Positions 55,180 through 63,430 of a stretch of DNA of 64,000 bases are shown here, piece after piece. The first letter of the stretch is position 1; the number at the start of each line of letters is the position of its first letter. A program made the position numbers and the translations under genes. Source of the stretch: Eubacterium sp. GTDB taxonomy: Bacteria; Bacillota; Clostridia; Lachnospirales; Lachnospiraceae. Location: NCBI GenBank assembly GCA_024698965.1, contig JAILQM010000020.1, positions 1 through 64,000 on the forward strand, in the 5' to 3' direction. Below the pieces are notes generated by a model. The model saw nothing but the letters and a program-made list of their open reading frames with translations. It was not told the origin of the DNA and ran no database searches.

Positions 55180-55200
55180 ATCATGAGTTTATCATAACAT

Positions 55201-55240
55201 GAGCGATTTTAATATAGATAAATCGAGTGATTTTAATATA
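55201..55240. repeat. Direct repeat GAGYGATTTTAATATA in the rlmH/importer intergenic region
   Basis: Two 16-base copies, differing at one position, begin at 55201 and 55225. They sit between the divergent rlmH and amino acid importer genes, upstream of the importer promoter, where a regulator could bind. Confidence 0.5.
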
Positions 55241-55244
55241 TCTG

Positions 55245-55273
55245 TTGATTATAAAGTTTTTATATGTTATTAT
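55245..55273 (+). promoter_or_regulatory. Predicted promoter of the second amino acid ABC importer
   Basis: TTGATT and TATTAT are separated by 17 bases, giving a start near 55280. Confidence 0.55.
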
Positions 55274-55287
55274 CTCATTGTTGTATT

Positions 55288-55307
55288 TTAGCATGGTAGA
55301 GTGCTAA
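55288..55307. promoter_or_regulatory. Inverted repeat TTAGCA-N8-TGCTAA near the predicted start site
   Basis: Six-base arms lie just downstream of the predicted start of the importer transcript, a position suited to a repressor. The right half GAGTGCTAA resembles half a CIRCE site, but the left half and spacing do not fit. Confidence 0.35.
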
Positions 55308-55335
55308 TCTATTAAATGCATTAGGAGGAAAATTT

Positions 55336-56190
55336 ATGAAAAAAAGATTACTGAGTTTGTTGCTCGGTGCCGCTATGGTATTATCGCTCGCAGCTTGCGG
55401 CGGTTCAAATGCAGGTACAGAAGAAAGTGCAGCATCTGCAGACGCATCTGCCGAAGCTGAAGTTTCGGAAGATGATGATACTACTTTTGTAGTAGGCTTT
55501 GATGCCGAATACCCACCATACGGCTATATGGATGAAGACGGAGAATACGTTGGCTTTGACCTTGATCTTGCAGAAGAGGTTTGCGCAAGAAACGGCTGGA
55601 CACTTGTTAAGCAGCCGATTGACTGGGATTCAAAGGATATGGAACTTGAGTCAGGCTCAATTGACTGTATCTGGAACGGATTTACCGTAACAGGCAGAGA
55701 AGAGGATTATACATGGACAGTTCCTTATGTAGACAATTCCATTGTATTTGTTGTAAAGGCTGATTCGGATATTGAAAGCGCCGATGATCTTGCAGGAAAG
55801 ACAGTAGTTGTTCAGGCTGATTCTTCCGGACTTGCCGCTCTTGATGAGAATCCGGATCTTACAGCTACATTTGGTGCTCTTCAGCAGGTAGCTGATTACA
55901 ATACAGCTTTCCTTGATCTTGAATCAGGTGCGGTTGATTGTATTGTTGTTGATATTGGAGTTGCTCAGTACCAGCTTACAAGCCGCGGAGATACATTCCG
56001 TCAGCTTGATGAGGCGCTTACAACAGAACAGTATGCCGTAGGATTTAAGCTTGGCAACGAAGAGCTTATGGAGACGGTTCAGAGCACATTATTTGAAATG
56101 TATGAAGACGGAACAATCGACGAGATTGCAAGCAACTATGAAGACTATAATATTCCTAGCATGCTTTGCATCGGAGATTATGTAGAATAA
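55336..56190 (+). CDS. Second amino acid ABC importer, substrate-binding lipoprotein
   Basis: A 284-residue lipoprotein: signal peptide MKKRLLSLLLGAAMVLSLAAC with lipobox LAAC, then an Ala/Ser/Glu linker. The family 3 binding-protein pattern FDAEYPPYGYMDEDGEYVGFDLDLAEEVCARNGW is followed by DCIWNGFTVTGREEDYTW and KTVVVQADSS. AGGAGG precedes the ATG. The set resembles the first importer but is clearly diverged, so a different polar amino acid is likely; cystine or glutamate-type substrates are possible, undecided. Confidence 0.92.
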   Translation: MKKRLLSLLLGAAMVLSLAACGGSNAGTEESAASADASAEAEVSEDDDTTFVVGFDAEYPPYGYMDEDGEYVGFDLDLAEEVCARNGWTLVKQPIDWDSKDMELESGSIDCIWNGFTVTGREEDYTWTVPYVDNSIVFVVKADSDIESADDLAGKTVVVQADSSGLAALDENPDLTATFGALQQVADYNTAFLDLESGAVDCIVVDIGVAQYQLTSRGDTFRQLDEALTTEQYAVGFKLGNEELMETVQSTLFEMYEDGTIDEIASNYEDYNIPSMLCIGDYVE

Positions 56191-56210
56191 GATTTACATT
56201 TAAATAAAAC

Positions 56211-56236
56211 GGCCTGTTATAGTCATATAGCAGGCC
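56211..56236 (+). promoter_or_regulatory. Intercistronic hairpin between binding protein and permease
   Basis: The stem GGCCTGTTAT / ATAGCAGGCC (one G-U pair) with a six-base loop is not followed by a good T-run, so it looks more like an mRNA-stabilising or processing hairpin than a full terminator. It has the same position as the hairpin in the first importer operon. Confidence 0.6.
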
Positions 56237-56281
56237 ATTATTAATCAGGCAACAGATTGCCGGGATAAGAGGTTTTTTTTA

Positions 56282-56932
56282 ATGAATGTTACACAGATGA
56301 TTCTTCAGGTACTTACCGGAGTCGGCTCAACAATGATGATATTTGTCCTTACGCTGGTTTTTTCGCTCCCGCTCGGACTGATACTTGCAGTAGGCAGAAT
56401 AAATGCGATTTCACCGGTGCAGGTGGTTATTAAGTTCTTCATTTCAATCTTAAGAGGAACACCGCTAATGCTTCAGCTCATAGTATGGTTTTACGGACCG
56501 TATTATCTTTTCGGAGCAACGCTTTCGGCAAGTTGGAGAGTACTTGCTGTAATAATAGGATTTTCAATAAATTATGCAGCCTATTTTGCAGAGATTTTCA
56601 GAAGCGGAATACAGTCGATACCGAGTGGACAGCATGAAGCTGCTTTTATTTTGGGCTATTCCAAAACTCAAATGTTTTTTAAGATAACATTTCCGCAAAT
56701 GGTCAAAAGAGTACTTCCGCCTGTTACAAACGAAGTAATTACCCTTGTAAAGGATACATCTTTGGCATTCGTTCTCGCTTATACTGAGATGTTTACAATT
56801 GCCAAACAGGTAGCTGCGGCTCAGACAACAATTATTCCTTTGTTTGTCGCCGGCGCATTTTACTATATTTTCAACCTTGTTGTGGCAGCTGTAATGAGCA
56901 GGGCGGAAAAGGCCCTTGACTACTTTGAATAA
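56282..56932 (+). CDS. Second amino acid ABC importer, permease
   Basis: A 216-residue inner-membrane protein with about five helices. [18 protein letters not shown] is the typical helix 2 region, and the ATPase-contact loop reads [35 protein letters not shown] does not immediately precede the ATG; a GATAAGAGG sequence 10-15 bases upstream may serve. It works as a homodimer with the next gene product. Confidence 0.93.
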   Translation: MNVTQMILQVLTGVGSTMMIFVLTLVFSLPLGLILAVGRINAISPVQVVIKFFISILRGTPLMLQLIVWFYGPYYLFGATLSASWRVLAVIIGFSINYAAYFAEIFRSGIQSIPSGQHEAAFILGYSKTQMFFKITFPQMVKRVLPPVTNEVITLVKDTSLAFVLAYTEMFTIAKQVAAAQTTIIPLFVAGAFYYIFNLVVAAVMSRAEKALDYFE

Positions 56933-56942
56933 GGAGATAACT

Positions 56943-57701
56943 ATGAGTCTTTTTAGTATAAACAATGTAAAAAAATCTTTCGGCGATCTTGAGGTCCTTC
57001 ATAATATATCTTTGAATGTAGAAGAAGGAGAGGTTGTTTCGGTGATCGGCTCATCCGGCTCCGGAAAATCAACTCTTTTAAGATGCGCAACCCTTCTTGA
57101 AACAATGGATAGGGGCGAGCTTATTTATGAAGGAAAATATGCCGCAAAAACAGTTAACGATAAATGCGTTTATGCTCCAAAGTCGGAGCTTAAAAGCATT
57201 ATGCATTATTATTCGCTTGTATTTCAGAACTTTAATCTTTTTCCGCATTATTCCGTTATGAAAAATATTACCGATGCGGCGTTATGCGTGAATAAGGAAA
57301 GCAAAGAAGAAGCGTTCTCACATGCAAAAGAGCTTATCGTAAAGATGGGGCTTTCCGGCAGAGAAGATTATTATCCTTGTCAGCTTTCGGGCGGTCAGCA
57401 ACAGAGAGTTGCTATAGCAAGAGCTCTTGCCATGAGGCCTAAGATTTTATTTTTTGATGAGCCTACAAGTGCGCTTGACCCTGAGCTTACAGGAGAAATA
57501 CTAAAAGTTATAAAACAGCTTGCGAGTGAAAAGATGACAATGGTTATAGTTACCCATGAGATGGCTTTTGCAAGAGATGTATCAGACAGAGTTGTATTTA
57601 TGGATAAGGGTTATATCGTGGAAGAGGGAAATGCCAAGGACGTAATTGACAATCCCAAGGAAGAAAGAACCAAACAGTTTCTTGCAAGATTCAGTGAGTA
57701 A
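56943..57701 (+). CDS. Second amino acid ABC importer, ATP-binding protein
   Basis: A 252-residue ATPase with Walker [14 protein letters not shown], signature [15 protein letters not shown] and Walker [15 protein letters not shown], followed by [15 protein letters not shown]. The ATG at 56943 has AAGGAG 6 bases upstream and overlaps nothing. Compared with the first importer ATPase it has an insertion of about ten residues before the Q-loop ([21 protein letters not shown]). Confidence 0.94.
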   Translation: MSLFSINNVKKSFGDLEVLHNISLNVEEGEVVSVIGSSGSGKSTLLRCATLLETMDRGELIYEGKYAAKTVNDKCVYAPKSELKSIMHYYSLVFQNFNLFPHYSVMKNITDAALCVNKESKEEAFSHAKELIVKMGLSGREDYYPCQLSGGQQQRVAIARALAMRPKILFFDEPTSALDPELTGEILKVIKQLASEKMTMVIVTHEMAFARDVSDRVVFMDKGYIVEEGNAKDVIDNPKEERTKQFLARFSE

Positions 57702-57708
57702 AATAATG

Positions 57709-57737
57709 CAGTCTGCCATATCGGCGGACTGTATTTT
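57709..57737 (+). terminator. Terminator after the second amino acid importer
   Basis: The stem CAGTCTGCC / GGCGGACTG (one G-U pair) is followed by TATTTT. Confidence 0.75.
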
Positions 57738-57741
57738 CATT

Positions 57742-57769
57742 TTGAATATGGCTTATACGAAGCTATAAA
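57742..57769 (+). promoter_or_regulatory. Possible promoter of phoH
   Basis: TTGAAT and TATAAA are 16 bases apart, 73 bases before the start codon. Confidence 0.35.
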
Positions 57770-57841
57770 CATCTTTTATTTTAGAGAGAATAATGATAAA
57801 ATATTCGGGAGAGATTTAATTAGGAAGGAATCTTTATATTA

Positions 57842-58834
57842 ATGGGAATTACCGAACAAACTTTACAAATTCCGGGAGAATATTTTGCTCCGCTTTGCGG
57901 AAACTTTGATGTAAATATAAAGAAGATAGAACGCAGCTTCGGCGTAACTTTGGTTTACAGAGACAGCGTTCTTAAGATAATGGGAAACAGTGGAAATACA
58001 GCTTCCGCTGTTTCTGTTATTGAACAGATGCTTGATCTTTTGAAAAAAGGCGAAGATATAACGGAACAGAATTTAAATTACGCAATATCGCTTGCCATGG
58101 AAAACAATGATTTATCCGTAGCGGACATAAACAAAGACATTATCTGTCATACAACTGCCGGTAAACCGGTTTGTGCAAAGACCTTCGGTCAGCAAAATTA
58201 CGTAAAGACCATGAAAGAAAAGATGATTACCTTCGGAATCGGTCCTGCCGGAACCGGAAAAACTTATCTTGCGATGGCAATGGCTATTACGGCTTTTAAA
58301 AATGACGAAGTCGGCAGGATAATAATGACAAGACCTGCGATAGAAGCCGGAGAAAAGCTCGGATTTTTGCCCGGAGATCTCCAAAGTAAAGTCGATCCTT
58401 ATCTTAGGCCGCTTTACGATGCATTGTATCAGATAATGGGAGCGGAGAGCTTTGTAAAGAATTCCGAAAAGGGACTCATAGAGGTTGCTCCTCTTGCTTA
58501 TATGAGAGGAAGAACGCTTGACAATGCATATATAATTCTTGATGAAGCGCAGAACACCACTCCCGCGCAGATGAAAATGTTTTTGACCAGAATAGGCTTT
58601 GGTTCAAAGGTTGTTGTAACCGGTGATATCACGCAAAAGGATCTTGCTCCGGATGCGAAAAGCGGTTTGGAGGATTCACTTAGAGTTCTCAGGGGAATAG
58701 ATGAGATAGGAGTTTGCAAACTTACGAGTAAAGATGTAGTAAGACATCCGCTTGTACAGAAAATTGTAAAAGCATATGAAAATAATGAAGCTAAACAAAC
58801 GAGAAAAGGACATAATAAGCCAAAAACAAGATAA
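57842..58834 (+). CDS. phoH: PhoH-like ATPase
   Basis: A 330-residue P-loop protein. The N-terminal KH-like region (VNIKKIERSFGVTLVYRDSVLKIMGNSGN) precedes the ATPase core with Walker A GPAGTGKT (134-141), the substrate motif MTRPAIEAGEKLGFLPGDLQSKVDPYLRP and Walker B AYIILDEAQNTTP. PhoH is linked to RNA metabolism, and phoH-(pgpH)-ybeY is a conserved order. The end overlaps the next reading frame by about 50-60 bases. Confidence 0.95.
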   Translation: MGITEQTLQIPGEYFAPLCGNFDVNIKKIERSFGVTLVYRDSVLKIMGNSGNTASAVSVIEQMLDLLKKGEDITEQNLNYAISLAMENNDLSVADINKDIICHTTAGKPVCAKTFGQQNYVKTMKEKMITFGIGPAGTGKTYLAMAMAITAFKNDEVGRIIMTRPAIEAGEKLGFLPGDLQSKVDPYLRPLYDALYQIMGAESFVKNSEKGLIEVAPLAYMRGRTLDNAYIILDEAQNTTPAQMKMFLTRIGFGSKVVVTGDITQKDLAPDAKSGLEDSLRVLRGIDEIGVCKLTSKDVVRHPLVQKIVKAYENNEAKQTRKGHNKPKTR

Positions 58835-60032
58835 AGATCTACTGCCTAACAGAAAAGCATATTATATTTTTTTTACGGCTGTTGTATTTGCTTTATATGA
58901 GGGTTTGTTTCTTTTGATCGGAGGTTACAATCCGTCATATATCGAATACTACGGATTTGCCGTAATAGGAATAATATGTTTCTTACTGGTTTTATACATC
59001 TTTATATTTGAGCAGCAAAGGCATGATCTTTATGATATAGTTTACAGGAGTTACAAATCGTTTTTTTTGATGTCTTTGTTATGCGCGTTAATTATGGCCT
59101 GCAGCATTGTATTTCCTATGTATACGGAGCCTGTAATGATATGCTGTATAATATGCGGAATTATATTTGAACCCTATACCGGAATGGTTTTCGGGCTTTG
59201 CTTCGGTATTATTTACGCAATAAATACAGGTATCGAAATTAACGGTATAATGTTTATCTGCCTGTCGGTTATGGCGGGGGCAATGATAAGCTCATCGATT
59301 AAAGTAAATACATACAAGAAATTATATTGGGCATATGTTGTTATTATGGCATACTATGTAAGTGTTGGCGCTCTTTTGTATTTTCTTGAAAATAATGAAA
59401 TAAACTATATGTTTATTACTTATTCGGTTTCGAGCGCTCTTTTGCAATGTGTGATTTTGTTTGCATTTATTACAGTATATAACAAATATATCTTAGAGGC
59501 GGAAAGATTCAGAATAGGCATAATTTTGGACAAGAACTACGATCTCCAGAATATTATGAGAGATTTTGACAAGGACTATTATAACCACAGTCTTTATGTT
59601 GCAAAGGTCTGCAAACTCATGGCCGAAGAAATCGGTGCCGATGTGGATGTCGCAACTTGCACAGGACTCTATTATCATATCGGAGATATGAACGATTCGG
59701 AAGGCAGCTATAAAAGCGCTGTTAAAATAGCTCTTGAATACAAATTCCCGGCGTCCGTGATTCATAACCTCTATGAAATAGGAGCCAAATACAGATTTCC
59801 GTCAAACGGCGAAAGTCTTATAGCCTATATTACAGACAATGTATTCGGCGAGCTTGATGAAAAAAGAGCAAACAATATTCCGATCGGTGATTATGAAATA
59901 TATATTCATCAGTATACCAATCAGATATCGAGAAGCGGTGTAATGGATAAAAGCGGCATTTCGATGAATCAGTTTTTGAAAATCAGAGAAATTCTTGTGA
60001 GGGTGAGCAAAGAATATGACAGTAATTTTTGA
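58776..60032 (+). CDS. PgpH-like membrane protein with degenerate HD domain
   Basis: A 418-residue protein in the position of pgpH (yqfF) between phoH and ybeY. About six to seven membrane helices (residues 28-238) precede a soluble domain resembling the HD domain of the cyclic-di-AMP phosphodiesterase PgpH. Residue His271 (NHSLYVAKVCKLMAEEIGAD) is kept, but the defining motif LYHDIGK reads LYYHIGD, so the HD pair is Tyr300-His301. The later HHG motif is also missing (VIHNLYEIGAK). The roughly 250-residue extracytoplasmic domain of PgpH is absent. It is probably not a phosphodiesterase. Start is ATG 58776 or 58785; neither has a good ribosome binding site, suggesting coupling to phoH. Confidence 0.7.
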   Translation: MKIMKLNKREKDIISQKQDKDLLPNRKAYYIFFTAVVFALYEGLFLLIGGYNPSYIEYYGFAVIGIICFLLVLYIFIFEQQRHDLYDIVYRSYKSFFLMSLLCALIMACSIVFPMYTEPVMICCIICGIIFEPYTGMVFGLCFGIIYAINTGIEINGIMFICLSVMAGAMISSSIKVNTYKKLYWAYVVIMAYYVSVGALLYFLENNEINYMFITYSVSSALLQCVILFAFITVYNKYILEAERFRIGIILDKNYDLQNIMRDFDKDYYNHSLYVAKVCKLMAEEIGADVDVATCTGLYYHIGDMNDSEGSYKSAVKIALEYKFPASVIHNLYEIGAKYRFPSNGESLIAYITDNVFGELDEKRANNIPIGDYEIYIHQYTNQISRSGVMDKSGISMNQFLKIREILVRVSKEYDSNF

Positions 60033-60513
60033 TAAAGAAATTGAAACGGATTTTGATTTTGATGAGGAAAAAACGGCAGAGGCAGTTATTGAAAAAGCCG
60101 TAGAAATAACGGATTGCCCTTACGAAATCGAGGTTAATGTGACATTGACAGACGAGGAAAGCATTAAAAACATAAATTCTTCCTACAGAAACATAGATTC
60201 CGTAACGGATGTGCTTTCTTTCCCTATGGTCTTTTATGATGAGCCGGAAAAATTCGACGAGCAAAGACTCATAGATACAGACTGCTTTAATCCCGACAGC
60301 GGAGAGCTTGTTTTGGGTGATATAATTATTTGCGTTCCGAAGGTATATGCCCAGGCTAAAGAATACGGACATTCGGTTAAAAGAGAATATGCATTTTTGA
60401 TAGCTCACAGCATGATGCATCTTTTCGGACACGATCATATGAGTAAAGAAGAAGAAGAGATAATGACTTCAAGACAAGAACAGGTGCTTACGGCACTTAA
60501 TATTTCAAGATAG
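60016..60513 (+). CDS. ybeY: rRNA maturation RNase YbeY
   Basis: Zinc-dependent endoribonuclease for 16S rRNA maturation and ribosome quality control. The metal motif HxxxHxxGxDH is present as HSMMHLFGHDH. NSSYRNIDSVTDVLSFPM and LGDIIICVPKVYAQAKEYGHS are family landmarks. The 165-residue length is normal. It overlaps the PgpH-like gene by 17 bases. Confidence 0.95.
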   Translation: MTVIFDKEIETDFDFDEEKTAEAVIEKAVEITDCPYEIEVNVTLTDEESIKNINSSYRNIDSVTDVLSFPMVFYDEPEKFDEQRLIDTDCFNPDSGELVLGDIIICVPKVYAQAKEYGHSVKREYAFLIAHSMMHLFGHDHMSKEEEEIMTSRQEQVLTALNISR

Positions 60514-60529
60514 ATATGGATAGATTGTA

Positions 60530-62179
60530 ATGAGTGAAAAAAATAAAAAATCCGATTTTCTGTTGCAGGGCTCAATCCTTGCAATAGCTTCAATAATCAG
60601 CAGGATAATCGGTCTTATTTACAGAGTGCCGCTCACCAATATAATAGGCGATGACGGTAACAATTATTACAGCAGTGCTTACGATGTATATAACATACTT
60701 TTGCTTATATCTTCATACAGCCTGCCGCTTGCCGTTTCAAAGCTTGTTGCGGCAAGAATGTCAAAAGGTGAAAAGAAAAACGCATACAGAATATTTAAGG
60801 GAGCTCTTATTTTCGCATTTGTAACCGGAAGTATAGCTTTTCTTATAGTATATTTCGGAGCGGGATTTTTTACGAATCTTCTTGCGACACCGCAAAGCTA
60901 TCTGGCTCTTAAAATTCTTGGTCCAACACTTCTTATAGTTGCGGTAATGGGCGTTATCAGAGGATTTTTCCAGGGCATGGGAACTATGGTTCCGAGCGCG
61001 GTTTCTCAAATAATAGAACAGATTATAAACGCTATTGTAAGTGTTGGCGCCGCCTATATTTTATTTAACTACGGACTTAAAGTCGGAAAGATAATGGGAA
61101 ATGAAAAAGAGCTTTCCGAAAGCTATGGGGCGGCCGGCGGAACCTTGGGTACAACGGCGGGAGCATTGGCAGCGCTTTTATTTTTGATGTTGGTATTTTT
61201 AATCTTTAGGAAAGGATTTGTATCAACCAAATCCTTTACATCCAAAAGAAGAACCGAAAGCTACGGAAGCATTTTCGTTATTTTAATTTCAACTATAATT
61301 CCTGTTCTTTTAAGCACAACGGTTTATAATATCAGCTCAATAGTTGATCAGGGTATATTTAAAAACCTCGCTCTTTATCAGAATTATTCGGAGAGCGATA
61401 TTTCTACCTGGTGGGGAATATTTTCGGTAAAATACAAGGTTCTTATTAATGTACCGATTGCCATAGCTTCGGCAATTGCAGCATCCTGCGTTCCGTCAAT
61501 AACTTCTGCAATGGCTGTTAAAGACAAAGAACTTGTAAATTCAAAGATATATTCGGCCTTAAGATTTGTAATGATTATAGCCTTTCCGTCTGCTGTGGGA
61601 CTTGCTGTACTTGCTTCTCCCATACTTACGCTCCTTTTCGGAGACAGCAGGCAGCTTAGCGCTCTTATGCTGCAGGTCGGAGCATGCTCAGTTATTTTTT
61701 ATTCGATATCTACGGTATCAAATGCAGTACTTCAGGGAATTGACAGAATGTCTTCACCTGTTAAAAACGCATTTGTGGCTTTGGTATTACATGTAATTGT
61801 ACTTGTCGGATTAATGTTTGCATTTAGGATCGGAGTATTTTCGGTTATTATTGCAAATGCTGTATTTGCTCTTATAATGTGCATTCTTAACCAGCTTTCG
61901 ATTCATGCTTACAGCGGGTTTAAACAGGAATATAAATACACCTATATAATGCCTTTAATCGCATCTTTAATTATGGGAGTATGTGTTTACGGACTTTACA
62001 AGTTCTTTATGCTGCTTTGCAATGTAAATGCCATAAGTACAGTTCTTTCAATTTGCTTCGGGGCTATGGTATATGCTGTGGTTTTAATTAAATCCGGTGG
62101 ATTAAGCGAAGCTGAGCTTAGGAATTTCCCAAAAGGAAACTCTCTTATAAGACTGTTTAAAAAGATACATTTATTATAA
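60530..62179 (+). CDS. MOP-superfamily flippase (MurJ/SpoVB-like polysaccharide exporter)
   Basis: A 549-residue integral membrane protein with about fourteen helices. The N-terminus FLLQGSILAIASIISRIIGLIYRVPLTNIIGDDGNNYYSSAYDVYNI is typical of the SpoVB/MurJ group; MGVIRGFFQGMGTMVPSAVSQIIEQI is the conserved central helix pair. Such proteins flip lipid-linked precursors such as lipid II or exopolysaccharide units across the membrane. It starts 16 bases after ybeY. Which of the several Firmicutes paralogues it represents cannot be decided. Confidence 0.87.
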   Translation: MSEKNKKSDFLLQGSILAIASIISRIIGLIYRVPLTNIIGDDGNNYYSSAYDVYNILLLISSYSLPLAVSKLVAARMSKGEKKNAYRIFKGALIFAFVTGSIAFLIVYFGAGFFTNLLATPQSYLALKILGPTLLIVAVMGVIRGFFQGMGTMVPSAVSQIIEQIINAIVSVGAAYILFNYGLKVGKIMGNEKELSESYGAAGGTLGTTAGALAALLFLMLVFLIFRKGFVSTKSFTSKRRTESYGSIFVILISTIIPVLLSTTVYNISSIVDQGIFKNLALYQNYSESDISTWWGIFSVKYKVLINVPIAIASAIAASCVPSITSAMAVKDKELVNSKIYSALRFVMIIAFPSAVGLAVLASPILTLLFGDSRQLSALMLQVGACSVIFYSISTVSNAVLQGIDRMSSPVKNAFVALVLHVIVLVGLMFAFRIGVFSVIIANAVFALIMCILNQLSIHAYSGFKQEYKYTYIMPLIASLIMGVCVYGLYKFFMLLCNVNAISTVLSICFGAMVYAVVLIKSGGLSEAELRNFPKGNSLIRLFKKIHLL

Positions 62180-62194
62180 AAATTACGGGTTAAG

Positions 62195-63430
62195 ATGGAA
62201 AAATATGATGTAATTATTCTCGGCGGCGGAGCTGCGGGCATGGCTGCAGCAATTACGGCTGCAAAGCTCGGCTCCCAAACGGCTCTTTTGGAACACATGC
62301 CGAGAGTCGGTAAAAAAATACTTTCAACCGGAAACGGTAAATGCAACATAACAAACACCAATCTCGATTCTTCTTTTTACAGAAGCGAAGATGAGGGGTT
62401 TGTTTCTTGCGTTCTTAATGAATTTTCTCATAAGGATACCTTGGATTTTTTTGAAAAAATAGGTATTATGACTTATGAGAAAGACGGATATGTTTATCCT
62501 ATGAGTAACCAGGCCTCAAGCGTGCTTGATGCTCTAAGATTTGCAATGGAAGAAGAGAGCGTTTGCGTTTATGAAGATATTTTCGTAAGCTCAATGGAAA
62601 ATAAATCCGGCACATGGGTTTTAAACACAAAAAAAACGAACTTTTCAGCCGATAAGATAATATTTGCCCTTGGCGGACTTTCGGCTCCCAAAACCGGAAG
62701 CGACGGCTGCGGATATTTTTTGATTAAAAGTCTCGGACATAAGATAAATAAACCTCTTCCGGCGCTTTGCCCGCTTGTATGTGAGGAAAGCTTTTATAAA
62801 AGTATTTCGGGCGTAAGAACTGATGCTAAAATTAAGCTTTTTTCAAATGACAAGCTATTAAGCTCGGATATCGGCCAGCTTCAGCTTACAAATTACGGTA
62901 TTTCGGGTATACCTGTTTTCCAGGTATCTAGGTTTGCTTCCTATGCATTATCAAGGAATGAAAAGGTATATGCTGAAATTGACTTTGCGCCTTTATATTC
63001 CGAAGATGAGCTTAAAGAGGCCTTGGAAAATATTATGAAAAACAATCCCAAAAGAAGGATGAAAGACGCTCTAAACGGTATTTTTAACAAAAAACTCGCA
63101 GAACTTTTTTTGAAACTCACAAAAATCGATGTTAACGCTTTGGCCGAAACCGTTTCCGGCGAAAAGACAGATAAGCTTTACAAAATAATAAAATCCTTCC
63201 GCACAAATATCATCTCAACCGGTGATTTTGAAGCAGCACAGGTAACTGCGGGAGGTGTAAGTATATCGGAAATTAATCCAAAATCCATGGAATCAAAGCT
63301 TCATAAGGGCATATATTTTGCCGGAGAGATGATTGATGTGGACGGAAAATGCGGAGGTTATAATTTGCAGTGGGCCTGGGCAACGGGCAATATAGCTGCA
63401 AGAGCCGCATCGGGAGGTAATAATGCTTAG
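62195..63430 (+). CDS. HI0933-like FAD-dependent oxidoreductase
   Basis: A 411-residue flavoprotein of the BaiN/HI0933 group (often annotated aminoacetone oxidase family). The FAD Rossmann motif is VIILGGGAAGMAAAITAAKLG, followed by the family motif KKILSTGNGKCNITN, KIIFALGGLSAPKTGSDG and the C-terminal FAD-contact block GIYFAGEMIDVDGKCGGYNLQWAWATG. The physiological substrate is unknown. The last 8 bases overlap the next flavoprotein gene, suggesting the two are coupled. Confidence 0.9.
   Translation: MEKYDVIILGGGAAGMAAAITAAKLGSQTALLEHMPRVGKKILSTGNGKCNITNTNLDSSFYRSEDEGFVSCVLNEFSHKDTLDFFEKIGIMTYEKDGYVYPMSNQASSVLDALRFAMEEESVCVYEDIFVSSMENKSGTWVLNTKKTNFSADKIIFALGGLSAPKTGSDGCGYFLIKSLGHKINKPLPALCPLVCEESFYKSISGVRTDAKIKLFSNDKLLSSDIGQLQLTNYGISGIPVFQVSRFASYALSRNEKVYAEIDFAPLYSEDELKEALENIMKNNPKRRMKDALNGIFNKKLAELFLKLTKIDVNALAETVSGEKTDKLYKIIKSFRTNIISTGDFEAAQVTAGGVSISEINPKSMESKLHKGIYFAGEMIDVDGKCGGYNLQWAWATGNIAARAASGGNNA

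Noticed and set aside
55288..55307. Second CIRCE element
   Set aside because: Only the right half matches (GAGTGCTAA); left arm and spacer differ from TTAGCACTC-N9-GAGTGCTAA, so HrcA control is not supported.
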